A stretch of 64,000 nt of DNA, from assembly GCA_012931725.1 (NCBI GenBank), contig CM022950.1, positions 61,112,751 to 61,176,750 on the forward strand. Reading direction: 5' to 3'. The translations under genes were made by a program, and so were the position numbers. How positions within the stretch are numbered: the first letter of the stretch is position 1; each line of letters starts with the position of its first letter. Below the pieces are notes generated by a model. That model had not been told where the DNA came from, did not search any database, and saw only the letters and a program-made list of their open reading frames with translations. Source of the stretch: Litsea cubeba (taxonomy: Eukaryota; Streptophyta; Magnoliopsida; Laurales; Lauraceae). Of the stretch, positions 50,994 to 62,300 are shown piece after piece.

Positions 50994-52443
50994 CAAAATC
51001 ACTGAAGAAGAAGATCACTACTTCCTTCAAGGTGATAAACTCAATCCAAGCGTCCGAAGAACCGGTTCCTTACCTGACACCAGACGGACAACCCATATGG
51101 GTACATCCTGATCTCCTGGAAGATGAAAATTGGGAGGTCGTGAAAACAAAGCCTACAGCTCAACAGCGAAGGCAGGCTAGGAAATTATCTCCTCAAGCTC
51201 AAACGGCAAGAGAAGACCCAGCCAAAACAAGAAGTCAAAGAAAAGGCAGAGGCTTCCTTTACCGCTTCACTGGAGGCAACAAAAAACATCCCTTCCAGAG
51301 ACTTCAAAGGGGGTAAGAAAATTCACTCTCAGTGATTTCATGCCACCTCAATTCAAAGAAGCCACGCAGGAGGTATCATACTCTTGCAATTTGGTAGTTG
51401 GATTCTCCATTGATGGATACGAGTCCAGCGACACCGATGATGGATTCGAATCCAACTACACAGACGAGTGGGAGGAATCCCTTGAAACAGGAGAGTATCT
51501 CTTCGATGAAGAATGGGTTCCTGAGTCTCATCTTATGCCAGTAATCTGGTATAACCCCCTACAGCCACAAGGATCTGGTCTGATGATGAAGAAGACCAAG
51601 AGGTTGTACAAGAAAATGCTGCTGACCCAGCACCGCTCATTGCTCCAGTGGAAATTAACAATGTTGAGCCACAAAGAGTTGATGAAGAAGAAGATTTGGC
51701 TCCCATGCCTGATCTTGAAGAATATGCAAGGATCTTGCAGCGTCTCGCTCTAGAACAAGAGCAAGACCGCGTCAATGAGCATCCTCACAATCTAGAGCCT
51801 GAAGTCCCTGAAGACCATCAGGTACATCCTCCCTTAACTCCTGAAAATGGAGAAAATTGCTGGATAGACGATCCTCTTACATCCGAGGATGAGTCTGACT
51901 CCGATCAGGCAACGTCTCCCGTCAGAGCTTCCTGTAACGTAATAATTCGGGATTATAGCTCTTCCGAAGTATCGTCTGATGAGAGCACTTACACTCCGGC
52001 GACGCCTAGCAATGTATCTTCTGGAGCCACCTCATCTCACGTGACTTTCACTGAGATGACACCCTCTCAGGCTTCTTCTCCTGAGACTGTGACTTCAAAG
52101 TTCACACCCTTCCTGACTGAAGAATTTCCAGCTGTTGATGCTTGGGACGATGAATTGGTCAACGAAGAAAAAAGGTTGCTGGATGCTGTTCAGGACTTGT
52201 TCCCGGAAAATGCTCCGTGCAACACAATCACTGAGGATGGCAACTCCGCAGCTGATACATCCTCAGTAAATGAAAAACGACAGCCTCTTGATCCTAAAGA
52301 CAATCTTCCAAACGAAGACCCTTCTCAAGAAGCTCTCGAAGTTGGTAGAGGCACTCGCTCTGGCCGGGACTACCACAAAAATTACAACTAATCTTCCTTT
52401 ACATATGTAAATCCTTCGGGAAAAGATGTTGTAAGCGCCCCTA
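50994..52443 (+). pseudogene. Acidic gag-pol linker region
   Basis: Frames at 50861-51316, 51340-51753 and 51648-52391 encode a Glu/Asp/Ser-rich, low-complexity linker (for example GYESSDTDDGFESNYTDEWE). Long acidic spacers between gag and protease occur in Tat elements. No enzymatic domain is seen. Confidence 0.55.
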
Positions 52444-53616
52444 GTGGCAACAATGATGAACATGCAGGCCCTAAGGAGGCTTTCAAAATTACAAAAGCTG
52501 AATGAGGATGTCGACAAACATGCCCGGCAAGTCCTCCAAATTGAAATGGATTACCGGGTCAAAAACTCAGAAGCTTCCTCAAAGGGAGAAAAGAAGAAAA
52601 CTGAAGGATCATGCATTGAATGCCTCTCGGTTAAAAAAGCAGCCAGTGCAACCATCGCCTTCACAAAGGACGACCTCCTACTTGGCGAAATAAGGCATAA
52701 CCGACCCCTGTACTTCACAGGGTACATCAAGGAAATGCCTATGCACAGAGTTCAGATCGACCCAGGTTTTGCACTCAACCTCATCTCCACATCGGCTCTC
52801 GAAGAGTTGGGCATCCCACCCAGCAAGCTGAGCCACACATCTGTATCTGTCTTTGGATACGATGGGAGTACTCAAAGGCCTATCGGCAAAATCAGGTTCA
52901 AGTTGTAGATCGGTGATCTTATTTCTGAGGTCACTGTGTATGCAATAAAAACCCCTTCATGCTACAACATCCTTCTCGGACGCCCTTGGATCCACGAGAA
53001 TGGTGTTGTCCCTTCAACTCTACATCAATGCATCAAGTTTGTTGGCGACGACGGCATGATACATCGAGTCTTTGCAGACATAAAACCTTTCAAAGGTAAA
53101 GAAGTCCAGTTTGCAGACTCACAAATGTATGAAGGTGAAAAAGAAGAAGAGGAGAAGCACGCAGCTCCCTTTGCCGAAAATCACCAGAAAGATAAAGGCA
53201 AGGCTCCTCAACAATCACCGGAAGAAAACAAATCATCCGGTAAATCCGAAGAGAGCATTCAAACTCCCTTCATCATCTCCCTCAAACCTTCAAATCCTTT
53301 GGTCATCACAACTAAAGTGAAGAAGGTAAAGCAAAAGCCTGGGGGCAAATTTGTTGTCTCTTTCGTGTCTATCATGCAAGACACGGATTCGGATTCAGAG
53401 CCAGAAGACGACACATCGTCAAGCCAAGCTGACACTCAGCAAGTTCGACCTGCTCTTACTCCAATGGAGACAACTTCTGACATAGAAGATCCTACGTCAG
53501 CTTCCTTCGTTGTTCCAGCAACTTCAGCAAAGGAAAACCCGATCTTCTTCCATAGATCGGATGCTTCTTCATCAAACTCCATGCTTGAACCTTTCCAAAA
53601 TGAAGGTATGCCTTAA
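52444..53616 (+). pseudogene. Retroelement aspartic protease region
   Basis: YFTGYIKEMPMHRVQIDPGF carries the catalytic Asp followed by Pro-Gly, then ALNLISTSALEELGI and NILLGRPWIHENGVVPSTLH, the flap and C-terminal helix typical of retropepsins. A stop at about 52906 separates the two halves. A Lys/Glu/Ser-rich tail follows to 53616. Confidence 0.85.
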
Positions 53617-53625
53617 CTATCCTTA

Positions 53626-53800
53626 TATAGTTCTGTGGCACAAGCTATTATGAAGAAAATGGGCTATGACGCTCAAAATCCAGTCGGTTTGGGAGAAAGA
53701 CGCGGTATTCTCACGCCATTGGGGCCCGTCTTGACCAAAAGCCAGCTGGAAGATTGGAGACTCTACGGATATGTAGAAAAGTCTTCACACGGGTTAGGGT
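53626..53800 (+). pseudogene. G-patch-like motif between protease and RT
   Basis: MKKMGYDAQNPVGLGERRGI follows the G-patch pattern (aromatic-Gly-Tyr, spaced glycines), a nucleic-acid-binding motif seen before RT in some plant gypsy polyproteins. It is in the frame that continues to 54483. Confidence 0.6.
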
Positions 53801-54229
53801 ATGATCCCGACACTCCCCTGAGACAGTTGACACAAAGGATTAAAAGTCAATATACTGACCAAGTTTCAACATCTCAAGTCCATGAAGACATCGATCTCCC
53901 TGGATATCTCTTCGATGAGTCACCTGATAAAGATCCAGGAAGCTCATCCAATTGGCACGATTTCTCCGAAAATGAAGAGGAGTTGTCCGATGGCACAGAC
54001 GTGTGGTCTTCTGACCCAGAAGGACCCTCATCTCCAAAAGAAGTAGCCTACTTCGACCCGGTTTCAACATGTGATTGGGATCATCTAATAGCAAGCCTTG
54101 GGAAAGTTACCGATCAAGAAGACCCGTGGAAAGGAACAAAACCTTGGTCTGGAAATGCCCTTGAAACCCCAGAAGGTTTCGTTGAGCTGGAAGCCTCCGA
54201 AAATATTGTGGAGGAACCACCTTCGAACC

Positions 54230-55010
54230 TTCCAACAGAAGATCATGTCCAAAAGATAGACTTGGGAACACCAGATAACCCACGTCCTGTATTCATAAGC
54301 AAGAATATAAAGGATGATGAGTTACCCAAGTATATCGCCTTTCTTCGTGAGTTCGTTGATTGCTTTGCATGGTCTTACGCTGAAATGCCTGGCTTAGATC
54401 CCAAAATAGCAGTTCACAAACTCAATCTTCAAGAAGACATCAAGTCTGTCAAGCATTCCCAAGAAGATTCCGTCCAGATGTGATGGATAAAATTGAACAA
54501 GAAGTTCAAAAACTCAAAAGCGTCGGCTTCATTCATGAGGAACAACATCTTGAATGGTTGGCCAACATTGTCCCCGTGACAAAGAAAAACGGGCAGATCA
54601 GGGTCTGTATTGACTATAGAGACCTGAATGGCGCATGCCCAAAAGATGAATTTCTGCTCCCCGTACCAGAGGTAATGATTGATAATACCTGTGGATTCGA
54701 GCGAATGACATTCATGGATGGTTTCTCTGGCTACAATCAGATAAAGATGCATCCGGAAGATGAGAAACATACATCTTTTCGGACCCCATTTGGCGTGTAT
54801 TGTTACACTGTCATGCCATTTGGTCTGAGAAATGCTGGTGCCACATATCAGAGGGCTATGATGAAAATATTCCAAGATATGCAGCACAAGACGGTTGAAT
54901 GTTACGTTGATGACCTCGCCGTCAAAAGCAAAAGAAAAGAAGATCATCTCGAAGACCTTCGAGAAGTCTTCCTCCGGCTTCGCAAACACAAACTTTGAAT
55001 GAATCCTTTG
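54230..55010 (+). pseudogene. Reverse transcriptase
   Basis: The start of RT (LPKYIAFLREFVDCFAWSY, then PGLDPKIAVHKLN) is cut by a stop at 54481-54483. It resumes at 54480 in another frame with the VPVTKKNGQIRVCIDYRDLN, MDGFSGYNQIKM, MPFGLRNAGATYQRAM and YVDDLAVKS motifs. The YVDD catalytic pair is intact. A TGA at 54996 breaks the thumb region. Confidence 0.93.
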
Positions 55011-55104
55011 AAATGCTTCTTCGGCGTCTCGTCGGGTAAGTTCCTCGGATTCTTTGTTCGGAAAGCTGGAATAGAAACTTGACCCTATAAAAGTCAAAGC
55101 CATT

Positions 55105-55830
55105 CTAGAAATGCCCTCTCCAAGAACCTTGAGAGAACTCAAAGGGCTTCAAGGGAGATTGGCCTGCATCAGACGGTTCATCTCCAATCTTTCAGGGAAA
55201 TGCCGTCCATTCTCCCGGTTGATGAAAAAAGGTGTAAACTTTGTCTGGAATGCTGACTGTGAAGCTACTTTCCAAGACATCAAGTCATGCCTGACAAAAC
55301 CTCCAGTATTAGCCGCTCCTACCACTAGAAAACCATTCATCTTGTACACAAGAGCCCTTGATCACTCTTTAGGAACTCTACTTGCGCAAGAAAATGATCA
55401 AAGAAAAGAAGCTGCTCTATATTACCTCAGCCGCATGCTAGTAGGTGCAGAGCATCACTACTCTCCAGTCGAAAAAGAATGTCTTGCAGTGATGTTCACC
55501 GTACAAAAGCTGCGTCACTACTTGCTTTCCAACACAGTCTACCTGGTCTCAAGGGTCAACCTCTTGAAGGTCCTTGTCACAAAGGCAGGTTCTCTCAATG
55601 CTCGACTGGCAAAATGGTCCATCCTTCTGTCACAATTTGATGTTAGGTATGTACCACAAAAGGCAATCAAAGGGCAAGCTCTAGCGGACTTCCTCGCAGA
55701 GCATCCATTGCCTAAAGATTCTCCGCTTAGAGATGATCTCCCAGACGAACCAGTCTACAATGTGGAGACTTTCTCACAAAGTGCCTCCCGGGACATGTAC
55801 TTTGACGGTGCAACCAGGACAAATGAAAAA
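55105..55830 (+). pseudogene. RT connection and first RNase H
   Basis: The sequence FQDIKSCLTKPPVLAAPTTR, LYTRALDHSLGTLLAQ, SPVEKECLAVMFTVQKLRHY and ARLAKWSILLSQFDV follows the Ty3/gypsy RNase H order. The expected first catalytic Asp is replaced (ILYTRALDHSLG), so this domain is probably inactive, as is common in Tat elements that gained a second RNase H. Confidence 0.85.
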
Positions 55831-56090
55831 AGATAGCTAATCTCGGGAGTTGGCATCATCTTTGTTAGCCCCGACAAATACATGATTCCACACGCTTTCT
55901 CGCTACTGGAACCATGCACAAACAATGCAGCTGAATATCATGCTCTGATCCTAGGATTGGAACTCGCCATCGAATCCGGTATCACCATGCTGGAAGTCTT
56001 TGGAGACTCTCAACTGATTATCAACCAGATGAATCAGATTTGCTGCCTTACTACAACAAATCACAATCACTTCCGCAAAAGTTGACATCT
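55795..56090 (+). pseudogene. Second, archaeal-like RNase H (Tat lineage marker)
   Basis: YFDGATRTNEKR, an in-frame TAG at 55834, then GVGIIFVSPDKYMI, NNAAEYHALILGLELA and VFGDSQLIINQMN. The Asp, Glu and Asp acid triad (FDG, AAEY, GDSQ) is kept. A second RNase H of this type after the first is known for the Tat group. The rest of the domain is frame-broken after 56085. Confidence 0.82.
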
Positions 56091-56141
56091 GTCACATCAC
56101 CCACATTCGTAGAGGTGAAAACATACGTGCAGATGCCCTAG

Positions 56142-57520
56142 GTGGACTTGCCGCATCTATGGCAATCCAGGAAGGGGAAAACATGCAAATCACAGTATGC
56201 AAATCTATGGCAAGCAGTTGCTGAATGCCACCAAGTGGTTGGAAGTCGGATTTCAATCCTTCAAACTTCAATCGGCGACCGGAGGGATCCGTTCATTGAT
56301 TACATTATGTTCGGAATCCTACCTGAAGATCCAAAAGAACGGGTAAGCATCCAAAGGCGAACCCCAAGCTTTCATTTGGATATTCCTTCAAAATTTCTTT
56401 ACAGGAAATCCTTCAACGGAGTACTTCTACGCTGCTTGTCACAACAAGAGGCTGAAGGAACACTCAAAGAAGTTCATGCTGGTCTTTACGGAGCTCATCA
56501 GGCTGGTCCCAAGCTCTATGATCGGATAAAAAGGTTAGGTTATTACTGGCCTACCATGGTAGCTGACGCAATGCAATTTGCTAAGCACTGCCAACAATGC
56601 CAAGTTCATGGAGATTACATTCACATGCCTCCAGAATGGCTGCATCCTACAGCAATTTCATGGCCTTTCGAAGCCAGGGGTATGGACATCATAGGTCTTA
56701 TTTCTCCCCCTTCGAGCAAAGGTCATCGCTTCATCTTCGCCGCTACGGATTATTTTTCCAAGTGGTCAGAAGCATTTGCGTTCAACGAAATGAAGACCTC
56801 ATCAGTCCTTCAGTTCTTACGCACCAACATCATTTGTCGTTTCGGCATACCCAAAAGATTCGTCCATGATAACGGACCACAATTCCGGGATCATCGATTC
56901 TACAGGTTCTGCGACAAATACAAAATCCAAAGCTGTCTTTCGACTCCATACAATCCGGCAGCAAACGGGTTAGCAAAGCTTTCAAACAAGACGCTCTGCA
57001 AAATCCTCAAAAAAATGGTCTCTAGTCACAAAAGAGACTGGAGCGACAAAATGTCTGAAGCTTTGTGGGCCTATCGAACCACCGTTCGAGGACCAACCCA
57101 TAGCACACCATTCTCGAAGCTGTCGTGCCCTTGGAAGTACAAATTCCTTCCTTGAGGGTATCCTTGCAAAATGACATGACTTAAGAAAGCAATGTCAAAT
57201 TGCGACTCCATGAGCTGGACAATCTCGATAAGAGACGGCTCGAACCTCAACAAAGCATTGAACTTTACCAAGCATGCATGGCATGATCTTTCGACAAAAA
57301 GGTCAGGCAACGCGCCTACAAAAAGGGTGACTTGGTCCTTGCGGTAAAAAGACCAATGGTCTTCGCTCACAAGTCCAAAGGCAAATTTGAGCCAAAATGG
57401 GAGGGACCCTACGTCATCGACAAGGTTTTCTCCAACGGCGCATACGCACTCCTAAATATGGAAGGTGACAGATGTATGCTGCCCATCAATGGCAAGCTCT
57501 TAAAGCGGTACTACCCTTGA
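56142..57520 (+). pseudogene. Integrase with C-terminal domain
   Basis: The HHCC zinc domain (EVHAGLYGAH ... HCQQCQVHG, about 56470-56610) precedes the DDE core: MDIIGLISPP carries the first Asp, VHDNGPQFRD the second. The third acid normally follows NGLA, but here the codon is Lys (NGLAKLSNK, about 56975), so catalysis should be lost. The frame stops at 57153. The C-terminal GKFEPKWEGPYVIDKVF and LKRYYP segment (to 57520) is in another frame after several breaks. Confidence 0.92.
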
Positions 57521-57539
57521 AGACATACCCAACTGGGTC

Positions 57540-57900
57540 AGAGCAATGCCTGTACGGCCAAAACCGGTTTTCTAGGTACACGCTCGCTAAACCCACCTTT
57601 TTTTTAGAAATTTCATATCAAATGTTGAAATTTCTAAAAATTTAAACAATGCTTACTTTCAAATCGTTTCATTGTTAAAAAAATCCCAAGTTTAGGAACC
57701 TTTCCTTAACTTGACCAAAAGTTTCAACCCTTGAACTCAAATTCATGGTTTGAAACGAAATTCGGATTCAGGGATTTCCACCCTAGTCCACCCTACCTTT
57801 TACCAGCCTAAATGGTTTTAGGTCAAAACTTAGGACCCTCGTGTCTTTAAACAAAAAAAAAATGGTTTTCAACAAAAAGCCGCGGGAATCGACGTTTAGT
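57540..57900 (+). other. Start of the element's 3' untranslated region
   Basis: Non-coding sequence after the pol stop at 57520. No feature recognised. Confidence 0.5.
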
Positions 57901-58410
57901 CGATACTCGCAATAAATCGGAAGCATGCGACACACGTTCGACACTTCAAAAATCGCAGGGAAGCGACATTTTGTCAATACTTGCAAAAATCCAAAACCGT
58001 GGAGATGCAACATTTCAGTTGATATCCACAACCCAAATTTCAAAGGTCGAAAAAAACCTAAAAACCGTAGGAGACGCAACATTTTAGTTGATATCCATAA
58101 CCAAATTTCAATGGTTCGAAAAAACCTAAAAAACCATAAAGACGCAACATTTCAGTTGATATCCATAACCCAAGGTTCGAGAAAACCACAAATTTCAAAA
58201 ATCGTGGGGAAACGACATCAAGTCAGTACCTGCAAAACTAAAATTTCTGAAAAGCAAGGATGCGACATCCATCATACTTGCAACCCAAATCCGCGAGGAT
58301 GCAAACATTCCATCGATACTCATAATCGAATGAGCAAGGATGCGACATTCCATAGATACTTGCAAGAACATTCAGCAGGGAGGCGACTTTTAGTCGATAC
58401 TTGCATTTTT
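57900..58410 (+). repeat. Degenerate tandem repeat, about 60-70 bp x 8
   Basis: Units contain GATGCAACATTTCAGTTGAT, ATCCACAACCCAAATTTC or variants such as GCGACATTTTGTCAATACTT, GCAAAA. Strongly diverged but collinear. It lies in the 3' untranslated region, where Tat elements often have variable repeats. Confidence 0.8.
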
Positions 58411-58414
58411 TGAA

Positions 58415-58690
58415 AACCAAACCGGCTATAAATGCCACAAAAACGGCTATAGATGCCACCAAAATAGGCTATAAATGTCACAAAACAAAACCGGCTATCA
58501 ATGCCACAAACAAAAAAAATTGACTTTCAAAAAACCCGGCTATCAATGCCACAAACTCGGCTATCAATGCCACCAAAACCCGGCTATCAATGCCAAAACT
58601 GGCTATAGATGCCACCAAAACTGGCTCTCATGCTTAAAATCGGCTTCCATGCCACAAACAAAAATCTGGTTTCCATGCCAAAACAATCAT
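58415..58690 (+). repeat. Short tandem repeat, about 20 bp x 12
   Basis: CGGCTATAAATGCCACAAAA and variants (CGGCTATCAATGCC, GGCTATAGATGCC). The same word is repeated in both LTR ends at 44409-44475 and 61225-61285. Confidence 0.9.
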
Positions 58691-59941
58691 TTGACAAAAG
58701 ATTTTCACAAAATGACAAGCTTTTGATCAATCCCATTTAGCAATTACTTTTATCACAAAAAGATTTAAGTAAGCGTAGGGAAAACAAAAAAAAAGGCATC
58801 CCATTTAGCAATTACTTTAATCACAAAAAGATTTAAGTGAGCGTAGGGAAAACAAAAAAAAAGTACCAAAAAATACATGTGGTACAAAAAAAAAAGTGTT
58901 CACAAGCACTACAAAAAAAAAAAGAAAAGTAACAAAAAATACAAGTGGTATAAAAAAGAAGAGAGAAGGATGGTTTCTGTTAAAAAAAAAAACAGGAGCT
59001 CAATAAAAAATGGTCTCCAGCAAGAGTTCAGCTCCTCAAGCAAACTTTTGGCCTCAGCCGTCAGGGATTCCAGGGCACGATTCTTCAAGAACTTGCCATG
59101 AGATGCTGGGGTGGGCTGTAACCCTTCTTTCACACCGGGAAGCTTATCCCGAGCAGTTTTGCCATTGTTTATTCTCTTCAGACTTCCTTTTAAGAACTCG
59201 ATCGGCATCTGCAACCCGGCGAATCAAAGCACTCTCCCTGTCACGAGCCTCTGTTATTACAGTCCACTTGGCAGCGACTTGTGCCTGCAGATGCTCAGAC
59301 GTTTCTTGGCCTCATCGACCTCCCTATCAAGGATGTTAAGGTCATGTGTCAGCCCAATGATGGTTAGCTCTTTTAAGTTCTTCTCTCGGACTATCTGCTT
59401 CCTGCTTTGTGTAGCCTCATCCAGGTTAGACTAAGCCTTATCCGCAGGGTCCAGGAACATCTCCTTGAAGAACTGGCCGTCAGGAAAACCCATGGTCTCA
59501 AACCACCTGTCACCCAGCTCAATGATCCTATCAAACGATTCGCCCCTGGCACTTGTGACATCCAGACCAGCCTCTTCGGCATCACCGAGAATCTCACGCA
59601 CATGCTGGATCATCCCAAATCCGGCATCTAAGTGCCCAGAAAGCAGAGTCTCAATCCAAGAGGAAACCCGCACCACCACCTTCTTCGCAAAAGAAGAGAT
59701 GGCCCAGCTGAAGATTCGCCCAACTCCGTGGTCGACTGCTCATAGTCATCACTCGTTGGAAGAGTAACAAAAGAACTCTTTCCAGTTGAAGCTGCTCCTG
59801 CTCGGGAAGGAATCTCAGCACGAGGTATCTCCTCAACAGTGGTCAGAATGGTCCCAGGAGTCTCTACCTCTGGATCAACCTCTGGCATCCCTTGCTCTGG
59901 TTCTAAAGGAAGCGACGGACCCTCCTCTGTCACTTCAAAAC

Positions 59942-60016
59942 CTGCCAAAGAAACACAAAAAGGTACGAATATGATCCTGTTTGAAAATCATTATCAGAGT
60001 TATTACTACAAATTAC
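59942..60016 (-). other. Predicted intron c of the antisense ORF
   Basis: Donor GAAG|GTAATT, acceptor TTCTTTGGCAG, 75 bp, phase 1. Removing it joins PPVVEEG to FEVTEEGPSL. Confidence 0.68.
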
Positions 60017-60128
60017 CTTCTTCGACGACTGGCGGAAGACTCTCTTCCTCCATGAACTCATCGGAAGCATCATCAAACATTTGCGTCCATCGATAGTTCA
60101 AAGTCATCGGAATCCTGTGGTAAGTCAG

Positions 60129-60207
60129 CTGACAAGAAAAAATATTGGCAAACCAAGTCACAGACAAAAAAAAAAAAAAAAGAAGAAGAAAGCAAAAGAA
60201 GTCATAC
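60129..60207 (-). other. Predicted intron b of the antisense ORF
   Basis: Donor ATTG|GTATGA, acceptor TTTCTTGTCAG, 79 bp, phase 1. Confidence 0.65.
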
Positions 60208-60321
60208 CAATTGGAGATTCTGGATTCACTCTAGAGTCCCTCGGTTCTTCTTCAGGTGCCCCGACAGGATCCTTCACCACCTCATCGGTTGGAACCTCAG
60301 GCATCACCAAGTCTTCCTCTG

Positions 60322-60414
60322 CTAAAAAAAAAAGAAAAGCAGAAACAAGAAGCAAATCAGAACATGGAAAAATCCCATGAAAAGAAATGGAAAGAGAAAA
60401 AGGAAGAATCATAC
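60322..60414 (-). other. Predicted intron a of the antisense ORF
   Basis: Donor GAAG|GTATGA, acceptor TTTTTTTTTTAG, 93 bp, phase 1. It contains a long T tract before the acceptor. Confidence 0.65.
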
Positions 60415-61212
60415 CTTCATCGACGGTCTCTTCTTCTCGGCTTCTCTTCTCTGGAGGCTCGTCAGCATCTACTGGCACATCCTCATTAATAGTAAGAGGG
60501 ACTTCCAAGTCAGGAGAGTCCTCATGTTGCCCTTGCTGCGATGATGACTCCTCTCCTCTTACTCCTACGGGCTCGCTTTTTAGAGGAACCTGCCCCCACT
60601 GTCAGAGTCAGATCTTCCACTTGACTCCTCATTGGATGGTCTACTCTTGCCAGTAGACTCCACGGAAGCTTGCCTTAGCACCACTTGCATCCAAGCACCA
60701 AGTTCGGCTTCCTCCTGTTCTAGCTGCTCTAAAGCCTCATCAGGTATTTCTCGAACAGCTTCAGAACCAATGACGCCCTGGTCACCGAGAAAGCCTATCT
60801 TGTACTTCTCTCTAGAAAGGAAGGCCCAAACTTCCTCTCACCGGACGCCATCCGACTTTCCAAGACCCTTTCCAGATGCCAGCTTCACATCAAGCTCCTT
60901 CTTGGAAAGCCCCCGATATGCCGAAAGCTCTCCGCGAACCACTTCGCAAAGCCGGCAATCCGGGAAGTCAACAACACAGGATAAGAGATCTAGCTAGTGT
61001 CTTCAGCACTATGAAAGCCCATGCATTTCCTCGTCCTGTAAACCTCCAAGCGCTTCACCATGCTTGAAGGCGCCCCAACAACACCTTGAGAAAACCCAAC
61101 TGCAAAGCAAAGCGAGAGGGTACATACCGCTGGATGTCGACGAAAAGATGTCTGCGGTACACCATCGTGCCGACACGTACGCTGAAAAGCCACTCCTTCT
61201 CTGGGTTTATAG

Positions 61213-61549
61213 TGTTATAAATGCCAAATCGGCATATAAACCCAAAATCGGCTATAAACGCCAAAATCGACTATAATGCCAAAAAATCGCCTTTCACGGC
61301 AAATCAAGAAAATGTCTCTTTTCATAAATATATGTGCAATGGAAAACTTGAAAGAAGTTGATTTCTTTTTACTTGCGAAGGTTGATCTCCAATCACCACT
61401 TGCAATTCCAAGTAAAAATAGAAAATCTGGCACACCCACACAAAAGAAATGTTGATGCACGCCTCTGCCCCCCGGTTACGAAAGGGTCGGACCCAACGGA
61501 CTCCCACGTCTGCGACCTCGGTAGGACCAGGCAGGAGCGCGGTCCATCA
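61213..61549 (+). repeat. 3' LTR remnant, about 337 bp
   Basis: It matches 44405-44736 nearly base for base, including the AATCAAGAAAATGTCTCTTT, AGGTTGATCTCC and GGTAGGACCAGGCAGGAGCG blocks, and ends at the same GGTCCATCA before the duplicated ATTTT. No polypurine tract precedes it. U3 and most of R are missing compared with the 5' LTR. Confidence 0.92.
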
Positions 61550-61554
61550 ATTTT

Positions 61555-62094
61555 AGGGGCGTTTTTTTTTCAAGGTGTGGCTATTCAAGAGCTGGGCCAT
61601 TGAGTTGAATTTAAATGTGAGGCTGAACAATAGACATAATAACTAAAGAGAAGCTCATGCTATGAACAACCCACATAAGAATCATGTTCAAATAAATTCA
61701 TGTATATGCTCAAATAAAGTCATGTAAACTGCAACTTGCATGTAAATAAGCCATTGTAAAATAAATAAATAAGTATCACAGATGAATCATTCATATACTC
61801 ATGACTTATTCACATGAATATCACATAAGAATCACACAAAATAATGAATATAAGAACCATGCTCAAATAAAACCTATCTATAGGCTCAAATAAATGAGTG
61901 CGCACATATCTATATATATATGAGCCCAGATCTCCTGAGCTGCAGTGGAGACTATTTTCAGCTGCACGCGTGTGATGAAATGAAAAAATGGAGCTGAGAC
62001 TTTATTTTTCATTTCCCCCTTTCCCCCTCTTTTCATTTCCCCCTTCCTCAATTCCCCACTTCATTTCCCCCTTCCAGACCTAGGCTGCGATCTC
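61555..62094. other. Flanking sequence right of the gypsy element
   Basis: Non-coding. It has several AAATAAAT-rich words (CATGTTCAAATAAATTCATG). Nothing further recognised. Confidence 0.5.
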
Positions 62095-62300
62095 CCTCAG
62101 CTCGATCCCTCTCTCCCTCGCGATTGATCTCTCCCTCAGCTCGATCTCTCTCTCGCATACCAGTCTCTCCCTCTTTGCACAGCGGTACGTCTCTCTCTGC
62201 GTGTCGGTACCCTATCTCGGTGATCTCTCTCTCTCCCTCTCTCGGCGATCTCTCTCTCTCTCGACGATCTCTCTCTCTGTGCCTCCATCGCTCGCTCCCG
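62095..62300 (+). repeat. CT-rich minisatellite
   Basis: Repeats of GATCTCTCTCTCTCCCTC/CAGCTCGATCTCTC units, about 20-30 bp. Open frames here are low-complexity artefacts. Confidence 0.85.

Larger units (their letters stand above)
58950..61206 (-). pseudogene. Antisense intron-containing ORF, plant-mobile-domain-like, in the gypsy element
   Basis: Minus-strand coding begins about 61206 with EKEWLFSVRVGTMVYRRHLF, then DIQRYVPSRFALQLGF and GAWMQVVLRQ (about 60660), resembling the C-terminal part of plant mobile domain (aminotransferase-like) proteins. An acidic Pro/Glu-rich middle follows. Three introns of 93, 79 and 75 bp fit (60322-60414, 60129-60207, 59942-60016), each with GT and AG ends on the minus strand, each in phase 1, and each joining frames (VDEG to AEEDLVMPE; PESPIG to ADLPQD; PVVEEG to FEVTEEG). 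The C-terminal part (IETLLSGHLDAGFGMIQHVR, then a Lys/Glu-rich coiled coil) runs to about 59000. There are several stops and shifts. Extra ORFs in either orientation are known in Tat elements. The function is unknown. Confidence 0.65.
42222..61549 (+). mobile_element. Ty3/gypsy LTR retrotransposon, Tat-type lineage, decayed, 19.3 kb
   Basis: ATTTT is duplicated at 42217-42221 and 61550-61554. The element starts TGTTGACACC and ends GGTCCATCA. The coding order gag, protease, RT, RNase H, second (archaeal-like) RNase H, integrase places it in Ty3/gypsy, and the second RNase H is a mark of the Tat lineage. Other Tat traits are also present: a long LTR, long untranslated regions with tandem repeats, and an extra ORF region between pol and the 3' LTR. 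Every ORF is interrupted by stops or shifts, so it is not autonomous. The 3' LTR keeps only its last ~337 bp. A solo LTR of another element is nested at 47393-49162. Confidence 0.93.

Noticed and set aside
54429..55142. 237-aa minus-strand frame opposite reverse transcriptase
   Set aside because: It is the antisense of the RT region, whose plus strand has all catalytic motifs.
59010..60997. Many plus-strand frames of 80-120 aa
   Set aside because: They are Ser/Pro-rich shadows of the antisense coding sequence and lack any domain.
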